A DNA stretch of 64,000 nt from JBFXAF01 sp050184585 (GTDB lineage: Bacteria; Pseudomonadota; Alphaproteobacteria; Rhizobiales; Rhizobiaceae), in assembly GCA_050184585.1 (NCBI GenBank), contig JBFXAF010000003.1, forward strand, positions 489,869-553,868, given 5' to 3'. Positions 9,294-18,833 of this stretch are shown here, one piece after another. The translations under genes and the position numbers were made by a program. Positions within the stretch are counted from its first letter, which is position 1, and every line of letters begins with the position of its first letter. Below the pieces are notes generated by a model, which saw only the letters and a list, made by a program, of their open reading frames with translations, was not told where the DNA came from and did not search any database.

Positions 9294-11162
9294 TCAAGCC
9301 TTGCCAATCGCCCTCGCCCGTTCCTCGTCGAACCACCACATCGCCTCGACCGGAAAGCCGAAATCGGGTTTCGGGTCGACGAACCCGAACATGTCCCAGT
9401 AGGCGGCGCGATGATTCGCCGAATGCCAACTTGGAATCCAGTCGTGCCGCGCGCGCAAGACCCGATCGAGGGCGCGCATCGCCGTTTCCATCGTCGCGCG
9501 GTCGGTAGCGTGACCGACTGCGTCGATGAGTGCGTCGACGGCCGCGTCGGCCGTACCGGGGAGGTTCCTTGTTCCCTGGACGCCGGCGGCTCTCGAATGG
9601 AAGAAGCGTTCCAGTTCCTCGCGGGTCGGGGTCGCGCTGAACGACGCTGCCATGGCGATCACGTCGAAATCGAACTCGACCTCGCGCGCCTGGTACTGCG
9701 CCGAATCCACCATCCGTATCGAGGCGTCGATGCCGATCGCCCGCATGTTTTCCACCCAGGGGGAATCGACCCGCACGAACACGTCGTCCTGGACGAGGAT
9801 TTCGAGGATGAGCCTCTGGCCGTTGGCGTCGGTGACGAAGGAACCCGAACGTTTCCAGCCAGCGTCGGCGAGCAGTCGCGACGCTTGTCCGAGCAGCTTG
9901 CGGTCGCGCCCGGATCCGTCCGAGACCGCCTGCTTGACGGCGTCGCCGAAGGCCGCGTCGGGGAGTTGGCCACGGAATGGCTCGATCAGGGCCAGCTCAT
10001 CGGGCGGTGGCGGCCCCTCGGCCTTGTAGACCGACCGTTCGAAACAGGAATCGGAGCGGTCGTACGAGCCGTAGAACAGGTTGCGCTTGGTCCATTCGAA
10101 ATCGAAGCACAGCGCGATGGCCTCGCGCACCCGGGGGTCGGCGAACCGGGCGCGGCGCTGGTTGATCGCGTGCGCCTGCATCGACGGTCGCTTCTCGCCG
10201 GGAAACTCGCGCTTGATCACCTTCCCCTCGGCGACGGCTGGAAAGTCGTAGCCGGTGGCCCAGGTGCGTGACGTGAACTCCTGACGGTAGGCGACCTCGC
10301 CCTTCTTGAATGCCTCGAAACCGGCCTGGCGTTCACGGTAGAATTCGATCCGGATTCGATCGAAGTTGTTCAGGCCCACATTGACCGCCAGGTCCTTGCC
10401 CCAATAGTCGGCCACGCGTTCGTATTCGATCGTCTGGCCGGCGAACACGCGCCCGACCTTGTAGGGACCGGAACCGAGCAGCGGCGTCATCGCCGAGCCT
10501 TCGAACGGCCTCTCCGCGAGCGATGCCTTGGAGACGATCGGGAATGTGGAAACGCTGAGGATGGTGCGGGCCGATTGCGTGCCGTCGAAGCCGATGCGGA
10601 ACGTGCCGGCATCGAGCGCTGCGGCCTCCGTCATCTTCAGCAGCGGCAGCAGCAGGGCGGGATGCCCCTTCTCCTTGAAGAGCTGGAAGGAGAACGCCAC
10701 GTCCTCCGCCGTCAGCGGCGAGCCGTCGTGGAAGCGTGCGTCCGGTCGCAGCGTGAACGTGAAGCTGTTGCGATCCTCCGAGATCGTCACCTGCTCGGCG
10801 AGCAGCCCGTAGATCGCATCGGGCTCGTCCAGGGCCGATGTCATCAGGGAATCGAAGCACATCTCCATGCGGGGCGGCGCATCGCCGCGCGGCGCGAAGC
10901 TGTTCAGCGTGTTGAAGGTGAGAACGCTCTGGTTGTAGAGCCAGTTGGGCGGCGCGAAGTTGAACACGCCTCCCTTGCGGGCCTCGGGGTTCACATAGTC
11001 GAAATGCTTGAAGTCCGGCGCGTATTTCAGGTCGCCGAACGCCGACAGGCCATGCAGGGGGACGCCGGTCTCGATCTCCGCGAAGGCGCGTCCGAGAAAC
11101 AATGTGGCGGAGGCGGCCGCGGCCCCCAACAGTAGGAACTCGCGCCGCGAATGGCCGCTCAA
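9294..11162 (-). CDS. yejA: Peptide-binding protein YejA-like, Tat-type signal
   Basis: A 622-residue family 5 extracellular solute-binding protein, with HDGSPLTAEDVAFSFQLF as the recognisable SBP_5 segment. The start is taken as the TTG at 11162, which overlaps the stop of the upstream paralogue (TTGA); it gives an N-terminus GHSRREFLLLGAAAA that fits a twin-arginine export signal. Upstream in-frame ATG starts would run deep into the paralogue and are unlikely. It should deliver peptides to YejBE. It is the second of two tandem binding proteins. Confidence 0.88.
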   Translation of the reverse strand: MSGHSRREFLLLGAAAASATLFLGRAFAEIETGVPLHGLSAFGDLKYAPDFKHFDYVNPEARKGGVFNFAPPNWLYNQSVLTFNTLNSFAPRGDAPPRMEMCFDSLMTSALDEPDAIYGLLAEQVTISEDRNSFTFTLRPDARFHDGSPLTAEDVAFSFQLFKEKGHPALLLPLLKMTEAAALDAGTFRIGFDGTQSARTILSVSTFPIVSKASLAERPFEGSAMTPLLGSGPYKVGRVFAGQTIEYERVADYWGKDLAVNVGLNNFDRIRIEFYRERQAGFEAFKKGEVAYRQEFTSRTWATGYDFPAVAEGKVIKREFPGEKRPSMQAHAINQRRARFADPRVREAIALCFDFEWTKRNLFYGSYDRSDSCFERSVYKAEGPPPPDELALIEPFRGQLPDAAFGDAVKQAVSDGSGRDRKLLGQASRLLADAGWKRSGSFVTDANGQRLILEILVQDDVFVRVDSPWVENMRAIGIDASIRMVDSAQYQAREVEFDFDVIAMAASFSATPTREELERFFHSRAAGVQGTRNLPGTADAAVDALIDAVGHATDRATMETAMRALDRVLRARHDWIPSWHSANHRAAYWDMFGFVDPKPDFGFPVEAMWWFDEERARAIGKA

Positions 11163-13033
11163 TTCGCATTCCCCGTCTTGGCGGTCAGCGCTGCTTCCTT
11201 GGCCGTGTCGATCCACCAGGAATCGATGTCGGCGCCGATGTAGCTCGGCTGGTTTTCGGGAATCCCGAACTTGTTCCAGTAGGCGAGCCAGACGACTGGG
11301 CGATGCCACTGCGGCACGACGTAGTAGCCCCAGAGGAGCACGCGGTCGAGCGCGTGGGTCGCCGCGAGCAGATCGTCGCGATCCTTGGCGAAGATCACCC
11401 TCTCGACGAGTTCGTCGACGATGGGATCCTTGATGCCCATCAGGTTACGCGATCCGGGCGCGTCGGCCGCGGCCGAACTCCAGTAGTCGCGCTGCTCGTT
11501 TCCGGGCGATTGGGATTGGGCGAGCTGCGCCGTCACCATGTCGAAATCGAAGGCGCGATAGCGGTTCACGTACTGGCTGGGGTCGACGATGCGAAGGGTG
11601 GCGTCGATGCCAAGGCGCTTCAGGGTCTCGATGTAGCTCCCCGAAATGACCTCGTCCGTCGGATTATTGCCGAGGATCTCGATGACGAACTGCTTTCCGG
11701 AGGCGTCGACCATCTTGCCGCCCTTGATGGCCCACCCGGCTTCCGCGAACAGTCCGACGACTTCGCGAAGGTGCTGCCTCGCCGTCTGCGCGGTGTCGTA
11801 GACGGGCAGCTTGAACTCGTCGGTGAAGAGCTCGGGTGGCAACCTGTCGCGATAGGGTTCGAGGATATTGAGTTCATCGCCTTGGGGCAGGCCGCTCGAG
11901 CCGAGTTCGCTCGCCTCGAAATAGCTGTCGGTTCGGGTATTCAGTCCGAAGAACAGCTGCTTGTTCATCGTCTCGAAGTCGAGCGCGATGGTCAGCGCCT
12001 TTCGCACATTGCGGTCCTGGAACTGCGGTCGCCGCAGATTCATGACGAAGCCCTGCATCGGCTCGCCGCTCGTCGTTGGAAACTCGGCCTTGACCACGTC
12101 CCCGGCTTTGATTGCCGGGAAATCGTACTGCGTGGCCCAGCGGCGCGAACTCGCCTCCGCGCGAACATCCTCGAAGCCGCCCTTCGTGAAGGCCTGCCAG
12201 TCCGCGTTCTCGTCCTCGATGTAGACGTAGCGCCGCCGGTCGAAATTGTAGCGGCCCGTATTCACCGGCAGATCGGCCGCCCAGTAGTCCTGCACACGCG
12301 ACCAGATGATCGTGTCGCCCGGCTTGAAGCTCTCGATGCGATAGGGCCCCGAGCCGAGCGGCGGCTCGAGCGTCGGCGCCGTCACGTCGCGCTTGCGGCC
12401 CTGCGGGTCGGTGCCTTCCCACCAGTGTTTGGGGAGGACTGCGAGATCGCCGATGATGTGGGGAAGTTCGCGGTTGCCCGTCTGGTCGAAGCGGAACTCG
12501 ACTTCGCGCTCGCCGACCGCCACCGCCTCCGTGACGTTGCCGAAGTAGCGGTTGTAGATAGGGCTGTTGGCCTTGAGGACGCCGAACGACCAGATCACGT
12601 CCTCTGCGGTGATCGGCTTTCCGTCATGCCACCGGGCATCGGGGTTCAGCCGGTAGGTCGCGGAGGAATAGTCGGCCGGGTGCTTGAACGCCTCGGCGAC
12701 GAGCGGATGGCTCGTTCCCGGCTCGTCCGTCGACTGCTTCATCAGCGTGTCGTAGAGCAGGCCGCCGAATTGGCTCAGGCCCGCTGCCGCCGTGCCGCGC
12801 ACGATGAACGGGTTGAACGAATCGAAGCCGCCGCTGGCGGTCGAGTTGAAGGTGCCGCCTTTCGGTGCGTCGGGGTTCACGTAGTCGTAGCGGTCGAATC
12901 CGGCCGCATACTTCGACTCGCCAATCAATGACGATGTGGTCAGCCACCCCTCTTCGGCCATTGCCGCGATCGGCGAGACGCCGATCGCCAGTGCAAGCAG
13001 GAAGCGAGGGAGTGCGGGCGATCGAAGGGGCAT
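11159..13033 (-). CDS. yejA: Peptide-binding protein YejA-like, Sec-type signal
   Basis: A 624-residue family 5 solute-binding protein and paralogue of its downstream neighbour. Both share the GVPLHG/SKYAAGF-type start of the mature protein, the YVNPDAPKGG segment and WHDGKPITAEDVIWSFG. The signal peptide is a plain Sec type (FLLALAIGVSPIAAMAEE). It is the first gene of the yej run (yejA, yejA, yejB, yejE, toxin-antitoxin, yejF), so the promoter should lie in 13034-13120. Rhizobial yej operons with two binding proteins are known from Sinorhizobium. Confidence 0.9.
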   Translation of the reverse strand: MPLRSPALPRFLLALAIGVSPIAAMAEEGWLTTSSLIGESKYAAGFDRYDYVNPDAPKGGTFNSTASGGFDSFNPFIVRGTAAAGLSQFGGLLYDTLMKQSTDEPGTSHPLVAEAFKHPADYSSATYRLNPDARWHDGKPITAEDVIWSFGVLKANSPIYNRYFGNVTEAVAVGEREVEFRFDQTGNRELPHIIGDLAVLPKHWWEGTDPQGRKRDVTAPTLEPPLGSGPYRIESFKPGDTIIWSRVQDYWAADLPVNTGRYNFDRRRYVYIEDENADWQAFTKGGFEDVRAEASSRRWATQYDFPAIKAGDVVKAEFPTTSGEPMQGFVMNLRRPQFQDRNVRKALTIALDFETMNKQLFFGLNTRTDSYFEASELGSSGLPQGDELNILEPYRDRLPPELFTDEFKLPVYDTAQTARQHLREVVGLFAEAGWAIKGGKMVDASGKQFVIEILGNNPTDEVISGSYIETLKRLGIDATLRIVDPSQYVNRYRAFDFDMVTAQLAQSQSPGNEQRDYWSSAAADAPGSRNLMGIKDPIVDELVERVIFAKDRDDLLAATHALDRVLLWGYYVVPQWHRPVVWLAYWNKFGIPENQPSYIGADIDSWWIDTAKEAALTAKTGNAN

Positions 13034-13123
13034 TGCGGTCCTCTCGGGTCGTCTTCGCGCGAATGTAGATCATTTGCCCCGCTTGGGAACGCCGGGCGGG
13101 ACAGAAACGCAGCGAACAAACGA

Positions 13124-13150
13124 AAAAAGCCGGGCTGAACCCGGCTTTTT
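13124..13150 (-). terminator. Intrinsic terminator after the cytochrome c gene
   Basis: A hairpin with the stem AAAAAGCCGGG/CCCGGCTTTTT and a 5-nt loop; the A/T flanks make it work in either direction. It sits between the minus-strand cytochrome gene (ending at 13175) and the start of the yej run. Confidence 0.85.
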
Positions 13151-13174
13151 CGTGAACGAGCGGTGACGATCGCG

Positions 13175-13843
13175 TTACTGGGCGGGCGCCGTGTCCGCGG
13201 CGGGCTGTTCACCGGCCGGGGCAGCGGCGCCCTCCGCAGGTGGGGTGCCTTCCGAGCCGGGCTGCGCGGCGTTCTCGGCAGCCGGTGCGGCGGTCTCGGG
13301 CAGCGGCGCCGGACTGTCGGACAACGTCCGCAGGAAGGCGATCACGTCCGCCCTCTCGGCCGTGTTCTTGATGCCGGCGAAGCCCATTGTCGTACCCTTC
13401 ACAAGCGCCTTGGGCGCCGTGAGGAACTGGCTCAGATGTTCGTAGTCCCACGCATTCTGCGTCTCGCCGAAGGCCTTCATGCCTGCGGAATAGGTGAAGC
13501 CCTCGTGCGAGGCCGGATGGCGGTTCACGATGCCCCAGAGGTTCGGGCCGGCCTTGTTGGCGCCGCCGGTCTCGGATGTATGGCACGTCGTGCACTTTGC
13601 CTTGAACACCGACATGCCCTTGTCGGGGTTCGCGGCGGCCAGAAGCGGCCCGATCGGCTCGGGGCCGGCAGGCTCCTGAGGACCGGCGCCGTGACCGTCA
13701 TCCTCGGCGGCCTCGATTTCGAAGCCCGGCTTGTCGGGGATCGGCGCAGCGAAAATCGCGTCCGACACGATGCCGACCGACAGCACGATGAAGACCGTCG
13801 CGAGCAGTCCGCCGAGCACCTTGTTGAGTTCGAAGGAATCCAT
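13175..13843 (-). CDS. Membrane-anchored c-type cytochrome (CycM/c552-like)
   Basis: A 222-residue protein with an uncleaved N-terminal membrane helix ([17 protein letters not shown]), one heme-binding motif CTTCH (C84, C87, H88) and a likely axial Met153 in TTMGFAG. This matches the anchored cytochrome c552/CycM family that passes electrons from the bc1 complex to terminal oxidases. The C-terminal 45 residues are a low-complexity Ala/Pro/Glu tail that is unusual for the family. The start is the ATG at 13843, chosen because the anchor begins there. It is divergent from kdsB. Confidence 0.9.
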   Translation of the reverse strand: MDSFELNKVLGGLLATVFIVLSVGIVSDAIFAAPIPDKPGFEIEAAEDDGHGAGPQEPAGPEPIGPLLAAANPDKGMSVFKAKCTTCHTSETGGANKAGPNLWGIVNRHPASHEGFTYSAGMKAFGETQNAWDYEHLSQFLTAPKALVKGTTMGFAGIKNTAERADVIAFLRTLSDSPAPLPETAAPAAENAAQPGSEGTPPAEGAAAPAGEQPAADTAPAQ

Positions 13844-14022
13844 CCGCCGCTCCAGATCCTGCCGCCATTGGACCGGCCCGTTTGCCCAGGCGAACGGGCC
13901 GGCTCGGACCGGTCGAAAACGGCCGGAAACTAGGTCTTTTGCTCCCCTGTTGCAACACATATAAGGGCGGCTCCAGTGAGACCTTTTGCCACCGACCGCG
14001 AGCCTTCCCGGCCTTCCCGACA

Positions 14023-14748
14023 ATGTCGATCATCGTCATGATACCCGCTCGCATGGCCTCGACGCGCCTGCCCGGAAAGCCGCTCGCCGACATCGCCGGC
14101 GTTCCGATGATCGTCCATGTCGCGCGCCGCGCGGCGGAGAGCGGTCTAGGGCGGGTCGTCGTGGCCACTGACGCCGCCGACGTTGCTGCGAGCGTACGCG
14201 GGCACGGCTTCGAGGCGGTGATGACCAGGTCCGACCATCAGTCGGGATCGGATCGCATTCACGAGGCGATGCTTCTCGTCGATCCGGCGGGCGTCGCCGA
14301 CATCGTCGTCAACGTCCAGGGCGATCTCCCGACGATCGATCCCGACGCGATCCGCTCCGCGCTCGCGCCACTCGACGATCCCCTCGTCGATATCGCCACG
14401 CTGGCTGTCGAGATCGTGCGCGAGGAGGAAAAGACGAATCCCAATGTGGTCAAGGTTGTCGGCTCGCCCCTCACGCCTACCCGGATCAGGGCCCTCTATT
14501 TCACCCGCGCAACCGCCCCTTGGGGCGAAGGCCCGCTCTATCACCATGTAGGCCTCTACGCTTATCGTCGCGCGGCCCTCTCGCGCTTCGTGGCGCTGCC
14601 GCCCTCGCCGCTGGAAGGTCGTGAGCGCCTGGAACAGCTCCGGGCGCTGGAATCGGGCATGCGCATCGACGCGGAGGTGATCCATACGGTTCCGCTGGGC
14701 GTCGACACGCCCGACGATCTCGCACGCGCCCGCAAGATGCTCAGCTGA
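14023..14748 (+). CDS. kdsB: 3-deoxy-manno-octulosonate cytidylyltransferase
   Basis: A 241-residue enzyme that activates Kdo to CMP-Kdo for lipopolysaccharide core synthesis in the cytoplasm. The nucleotide-binding loop [18 protein letters not shown] at residues 7-24 and the VNVQGDLP metal-binding segment are diagnostic. The ATG at 14023 is chosen because it starts directly at the conserved beta-strand; the open frame extends upstream without homology. pheA follows after 14 bp, the usual rhizobial kdsB-pheA pair. Confidence 0.95.
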   Translation: MSIIVMIPARMASTRLPGKPLADIAGVPMIVHVARRAAESGLGRVVVATDAADVAASVRGHGFEAVMTRSDHQSGSDRIHEAMLLVDPAGVADIVVNVQGDLPTIDPDAIRSALAPLDDPLVDIATLAVEIVREEEKTNPNVVKVVGSPLTPTRIRALYFTRATAPWGEGPLYHHVGLYAYRRAALSRFVALPPSPLEGRERLEQLRALESGMRIDAEVIHTVPLGVDTPDDLARARKMLS

Positions 14749-14762
14749 CCAAGGACGAACGC

Positions 14763-15626
14763 ATGCCATCGCAGACCAACCGCATCGCTTTCCAGGGGGA
14801 GCCGGGCGCCAACTCCGACACTGCCTGCCGCAACATGTATCCCGGCATGGAACCGCTGCCCTGCCCGACCTTCGAGGACGCCTTCAGCGCGGTCGAGTCC
14901 GGCAAGGCCGACCTGGCGATGATTCCCATCGAGAACACGATCGCCGGCCGGGTCGCGGATATCCACCACCTCCTGCCGGAATCGAAACTGCATATCATCG
15001 GCGAGTATTTCCTGCCGATCCACTTCCAGCTCATGGTCCTGCCCGGCGTGGATCGGAAGGAGATCGGGACCGTCCACAGCCACATCCACGCGCTGGGCCA
15101 GTGTCGGAAGTACATTCGCCGCAACGGCTGGAAGCCGGTCGTAGCCGGCGACACGGCTGGGGCCGCCAAGCTCGTTCGCGAGGTCGACGATCGTTCGATG
15201 GCCGCCCTTGCTCCACGGCTGGCGGCGGAGCTCTACGGGCTCGATATCCTCGAGGAGAACGTCGAGGACACCGACACCAACGTGACCCGTTTCGTGGTTC
15301 TGACCAGGAGCAAGCAGTGGGCCGAGCGGCCAGGCGCCGATGCGCGGATGATGACCACCTTCATCTTCCGCGTGCGCAACGTGCCGGCGGCTCTCTACAA
15401 GGCGATGGGCGGCTTTGCCACCAACGGCGTCAACATGACCAAGCTGGAAAGCTACCAGCTCGGCGCCTTCACCGCGACGCTGTTCTACGCCGACATCGAG
15501 GGCCACCCCGATGATCCGTCGGTGAGGAACGCGCTGGAGGAGTTGCGCTTCTTTTCCCGCGAAGTGCGGATACTCGGCGTCTATCCACGCAGCGAATCGC
15601 GGGAGGAATGGAAGGGCGCGGACTGA
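14763..15626 (+). CDS. pheA: Prephenate dehydratase
   Basis: A 287-residue monofunctional prephenate dehydratase in phenylalanine synthesis, without the chorismate mutase domain found in enterobacterial PheA. The catalytic TRF motif is at 175-177 (NVTRFVVL). A C-terminal ACT domain (about 198-275) contains the GFATNGVNMTKLESYQ segment that binds phenylalanine for feedback control. Together with kdsB immediately upstream it likely forms a two-gene operon. Confidence 0.95.
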   Translation: MPSQTNRIAFQGEPGANSDTACRNMYPGMEPLPCPTFEDAFSAVESGKADLAMIPIENTIAGRVADIHHLLPESKLHIIGEYFLPIHFQLMVLPGVDRKEIGTVHSHIHALGQCRKYIRRNGWKPVVAGDTAGAAKLVREVDDRSMAALAPRLAAELYGLDILEENVEDTDTNVTRFVVLTRSKQWAERPGADARMMTTFIFRVRNVPAALYKAMGGFATNGVNMTKLESYQLGAFTATLFYADIEGHPDDPSVRNALEELRFFSREVRILGVYPRSESREEWKGAD

Positions 15627-15632
15627 CGCGCT

Positions 15633-15929
15633 TCAGCCGCCCAGTGGCTCGTAGTCGATTTCCAGGAAGGCCTCGACCTCCGGGATCCAGCGCTCGCGCA
15701 CGTAGGCGACATGCACCGGGTGGTCGTTGTAGCCGTCGTAGGCGGCCTGATCGGCGAACTCCATCGAATAGCCGAAGTGAAAATCGTTCTTCGCACTGAC
15801 CTGCCTCAACTGCTCGAAGTTGCGGACGCCGGGAATGCCCGCCAGCGCCGCGCCGGCATCGAGGAACGACCTTTCGCCGGTCGAACCGCGTTGATGCTTG
15901 AGCCTAAAGACAACCGTATGGCGGATCAT
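15633..15929 (-). CDS. Dabb (stress-responsive alpha/beta barrel) protein
   Basis: A 98-residue protein beginning MIRHTVVFRLK and containing the NDHPVHVAYV segment typical of dimeric A/B barrel domain (Dabb) proteins. These small dimers are linked to stress responses and in some cases bind or cyclise small molecules; no specific role is readable here. It ends convergent with pheA (7 bp apart) and starts 22 bp downstream of nudC, so it may share the nudC transcript. Confidence 0.85.
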   Translation of the reverse strand: MIRHTVVFRLKHQRGSTGERSFLDAGAALAGIPGVRNFEQLRQVSAKNDFHFGYSMEFADQAAYDGYNDHPVHVAYVRERWIPEVEAFLEIDYEPLGG

Positions 15930-15951
15930 GGTGCTTCCTTCATGTTCGCGA

Positions 15952-16893
15952 CTAGGCGCTCTCGGCCCACCGGCGCACCAGATGGTGCCCCGCCGAGGTG
16001 CTGGGAGGCACGAAGATGGTCCCGGGATGACGGCCTTCGAGGGCGGCTCGCGTCTCCTCGCGGGTGAACCAGCGGCAGTCCTCGAGCTCTTTCGCGTCGA
16101 ATCGGATGTCCTCGTTCAGCGCCTCGCCGAAGCAGGCGATCATCAGCGAATGCGGGAATGGCCAGGGCTGGCTCGCGAAGTAGGTCACGCGCCCGAGCCG
16201 GATCCCGGCTTCCTCCAGCGTCTCGCGCCTCACCGCGGCTTCGATCGTCTCGCCAGGTTCGATGAAGCCGGCAAGCGCGGAATACATGCCGGGGGGAAAG
16301 TGCCGGCCACGGCCGAGCAGGCAGCGGTCGCGCGTCACCGCCAGCATGATGGCCACAGGATCCGTGCGCGGAAAGTGTTCGGCCTTGCAGGCGCCGCAGA
16401 CGCGCTTGTAGCCGCCTGCGCGCGCCTCGCTGGCATGTCCGCAGCGACCGCAGAACCGGTGGGTCGTGTGCCACGTCAGCAGTGACACCGCCTGCGCCAG
16501 CGCGCCGAGCGAGCGTTCGTCGAGAAGACCTTGGACGGCGATGGATCTGAAGTCGATCGCCTTGATGTATGCCGGCAGATCATCGGGCTGTAAGTGCCCC
16601 GTCACGGCGAGCAGCGGCTTTCCCTGCTCCCAGCCGAGGAGAATGGCTTCGCTTACCGGTAGGCCCAGTTGTTCCGCCTCGCCCCGCGGGAACCAAGGAT
16701 CGAAGCCTGTGTCCATCTTGCGCAGCCAGCAGCGCCCATCGAGGATCGCCATGACGCGGACGCCGGGTTCACCGAGGGCCTTCGCGACCGCGTCGTCGCC
16801 ACGGTTCTCGGACAGCCGGTCGATCACGTTGCCCGTGTAGCCAAGCAGCCGGCTCGGTTCTGTCTCTGGTGCGTCGAAGAGCGGAAAGGTCAT
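15952..16893 (-). CDS. nudC: NAD(+) diphosphatase NudC
   Basis: A 313-residue Nudix hydrolase that splits NADH/NAD+ and can remove NAD caps from RNA. The zinc ribbon has C148, C151, C166 and C169, and the Nudix box spans 209-230 with the catalytic RRETLEEAG. The N-terminal NudC domain is complete. The neighbouring HIT-family gene starts upstream on the same strand (30 bp gap), giving a small nucleotide-metabolism run HIT-nudC-Dabb. Confidence 0.94.
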   Translation of the reverse strand: MTFPLFDAPETEPSRLLGYTGNVIDRLSENRGDDAVAKALGEPGVRVMAILDGRCWLRKMDTGFDPWFPRGEAEQLGLPVSEAILLGWEQGKPLLAVTGHLQPDDLPAYIKAIDFRSIAVQGLLDERSLGALAQAVSLLTWHTTHRFCGRCGHASEARAGGYKRVCGACKAEHFPRTDPVAIMLAVTRDRCLLGRGRHFPPGMYSALAGFIEPGETIEAAVRRETLEEAGIRLGRVTYFASQPWPFPHSLMIACFGEALNEDIRFDAKELEDCRWFTREETRAALEGRHPGTIFVPPSTSAGHHLVRRWAESA

Positions 16894-16923
16894 GATGCGC
16901 CGATAGCCCGATTCGCCGTAATT

Positions 16924-17343
16924 TCAGAAGGTCGCGCTGATGTCGGCGACGAGTTTGTGGAGGTCTTCGGCCCTGTAGGGTTCCCGCGCGCCATGGCCCC
17001 ATACGGGCCCAGGCCAGGCGGGGTCGCCCTCGTTGCGGGCAACCACATGCACGTGCAGCTGGCGAACGACGTTTCCGAGCGCGCCCGTGTTGATCTTGAG
17101 GCACGCGGTGGCCGACTTCAGCGCCGCGGCCGCCATGTTCGTCTCGAAGGAAAGCATCGCCTGGTCGAGCGGCGTCAGGTCGTGGATTTCCGAGACGCCC
17201 GGTCTCCGCGGCACCAGAACGAGCCAGGGCCATCGGCGGTCGTTCATGATCCTCAGTTCGCACAGACCGAGCAGCAGCATCGGCTCGCTGTCTGCCGCCA
17301 GACGGGGATCCAGTTCGAATCGTTCGCGGCCGCCCGACGCCAT
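16924..17343 (-). CDS. HIT-family protein with degenerate first His
   Basis: A 139-residue HIT (histidine triad) protein. The motif reads QLHVHVV at 95-101, so the first His of the canonical HxHxHxx is Gln while the two later His are kept. This Q-variant and the following NEGDPAWPGPVWG are, as I recall, typical of alphaproteobacterial HIT members. HIT proteins usually hydrolyse or transfer nucleotidyl groups; the substrate is unknown. It is divergent from the peroxiredoxin gene, with the 222-bp space between likely holding both promoters. Confidence 0.87.
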   Translation of the reverse strand: MASGGRERFELDPRLAADSEPMLLLGLCELRIMNDRRWPWLVLVPRRPGVSEIHDLTPLDQAMLSFETNMAAAALKSATACLKINTGALGNVVRQLHVHVVARNEGDPAWPGPVWGHGAREPYRAEDLHKLVADISATF

Positions 17344-17565
17344 TGCTGATTCTCAATGCTTTGGCGTGCAGGCTAGACAAAAGTCCGCCAGCTTTAAACT
17401 GGACGGGCGTCGAAGGTGGACCTTACTCTTTGGGCGCAATATCGTTTCACGAATGGGCCAGACGCGGAATGGTTTTCCGCTGGGCCGCCTCCGGCCGGGT
17501 CACAGGTGCTAGCGCCGTGCGATGCGAGGCCTATGATCTGGTCGACCCGAAATGAAGAGGAAACG

Positions 17566-18228
17566 ATGATGGGCCTTCGAATCAACCAGGCGGCGCCGGA
17601 TTTCACGGCCGAGACCACTCACGGGACGATCCAGTTTCACGACTGGATCGGAGACGGCTGGGCGGTGCTGTTCTCGCATCCCAAGAACTTCACGCCCGTC
17701 TGCACGACCGAGCTGGGCACGATGGCAGGCTACGCCGCGGATTTCGCAAGGCGCAACGTCAAGATCATCGGAATTTCGGTCGACCCGGTCGCCGATCACG
17801 ACCGCTGGAAGGACGACATCCAGAAGGCGACGGGCCAGAAGGTCGACTATCCGCTGATCGGCGACAGGGATCTCAAGGTCGCCAAGCTCTACGACATGCT
17901 GCCGGACGATGCGGGCGACAGCGCGGCGGGTCGCACGCCGGCCGACAACGCCACCGTGCGGTCGGTCTACGTCATCGGGCCGGACAAGAAGATAAAGCTG
18001 ATCCTCACCTATCCCATGACCACGGGACGCAACTTCGACGAGATTTTGCGCGCGATCGATTCGATCCAGTTGACCGCCAGGCACCAGGTCGCCACCCCCG
18101 CCAACTGGAAGCAGGGCGAGGACGTCATTATCACGGCCGCCGTCTCCAACGAGGACGCCGTCAAGCGGTTCGGCGCTTTCGATACGATCCTGCCCTACCT
18201 GCGCAAGACGAAACAGCCAGCGGCCTGA
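17566..18228 (+). CDS. 1-Cys peroxiredoxin (Prx6 type)
   Basis: A 220-residue thiol peroxidase. The active-site motif is HPKNFTPVCTTELG with Thr43 and the peroxidatic Cys46; the C-terminal arm with PYLRKTKQP is typical of the Prx6 subfamily, and no other Cys is visible downstream, fitting a 1-Cys mechanism. The start is one of two adjacent ATG codons (17566 or 17569) preceded by the AGAGGA ribosome-binding site. It detoxifies hydrogen peroxide and organic peroxides in the cytoplasm. Confidence 0.93.
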   Translation: MMGLRINQAAPDFTAETTHGTIQFHDWIGDGWAVLFSHPKNFTPVCTTELGTMAGYAADFARRNVKIIGISVDPVADHDRWKDDIQKATGQKVDYPLIGDRDLKVAKLYDMLPDDAGDSAAGRTPADNATVRSVYVIGPDKKIKLILTYPMTTGRNFDEILRAIDSIQLTARHQVATPANWKQGEDVIITAAVSNEDAVKRFGAFDTILPYLRKTKQPAA

Positions 18229-18269
18229 AAACGAACGCTCGGGGCGCCGGCTCGAGCCGGCGGCCTTGA

Positions 18270-18833
18270 TCAGGCGCGTGCGGTCGACCTTGCCGCGGGA
18301 TTGTCCTGCGGTTCGCGTCTGAACAGGACGACCGGATTGCCTTGGTAGGTGGTGTCGGCGAAGGCGCGGAAGTCGAACTTGTCCGCGATTCGCCGGGAGG
18401 CCCTGTTGCCCGGGTTGATCATGCAGGTGACCGGGATGCCAGGGTGTTCGCGTGACGCCCAGCCGAGGATGGTGGCGACGGCCTCGGTGGCGTGGCCTCG
18501 CCCTTGATAGGGGGGCGAGAAGACCCAGCCGGCTTCCAGCGTGCCCTCGATCGATGGCGTCACGTCCCGCTTCAGCTCCAGAAAGCCCACCTCGCCCGCC
18601 AGACTGCCGCTTGACCGGTCTTCGACAGCCCAGAAGCCGAAGCCGAGCGCCGCCCACATGCCGCGGCATCTGAGCAGGCGCGACCAGGAATGTTCGGGCG
18701 AAAACGGCTTGCCGCCGATATGCCGCGTCACCGAGGGATCGGACCACATGCTGGCATAGGCTTCGAAATCGTCGACGCGGTGCGGTCGGAGCCTGAGACG
18801 CGCGGTCTCGATGACGGGCGCCTCCATGTGCAT
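18270..18833 (-). CDS. GNAT acetyltransferase (RimJ/RimL-like)
   Basis: A 187-residue GNAT-fold acetyltransferase beginning with ETARLRLRPHRVDD, the standard opening of RimJ/RimL-type enzymes, with the acetyl-CoA loop SPPYQGRGHATEAV. The substrate is not predictable. The ATG at 18833 overlaps the coaBC stop (TGATG), so the gene is coupled to coaBC and is probably the last gene of the ubiE-ubiB-coaBC run. Confidence 0.88.
   Translation of the reverse strand: MHMEAPVIETARLRLRPHRVDDFEAYASMWSDPSVTRHIGGKPFSPEHSWSRLLRCRGMWAALGFGFWAVEDRSSGSLAGEVGFLELKRDVTPSIEGTLEAGWVFSPPYQGRGHATEAVATILGWASREHPGIPVTCMINPGNRASRRIADKFDFRAFADTTYQGNPVVLFRREPQDNPAARSTARA

Noticed and set aside
8109..10271. A 720-codon open frame on the plus strand
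   Set aside because: It is antisense to yejB and the binding protein gene, both of which have clear families; its composition is typical of a high-GC shadow frame.
11102..12931. A 609-codon plus-strand open frame
   Set aside because: Antisense to the first yejA-like gene; no domain or signal is seen.
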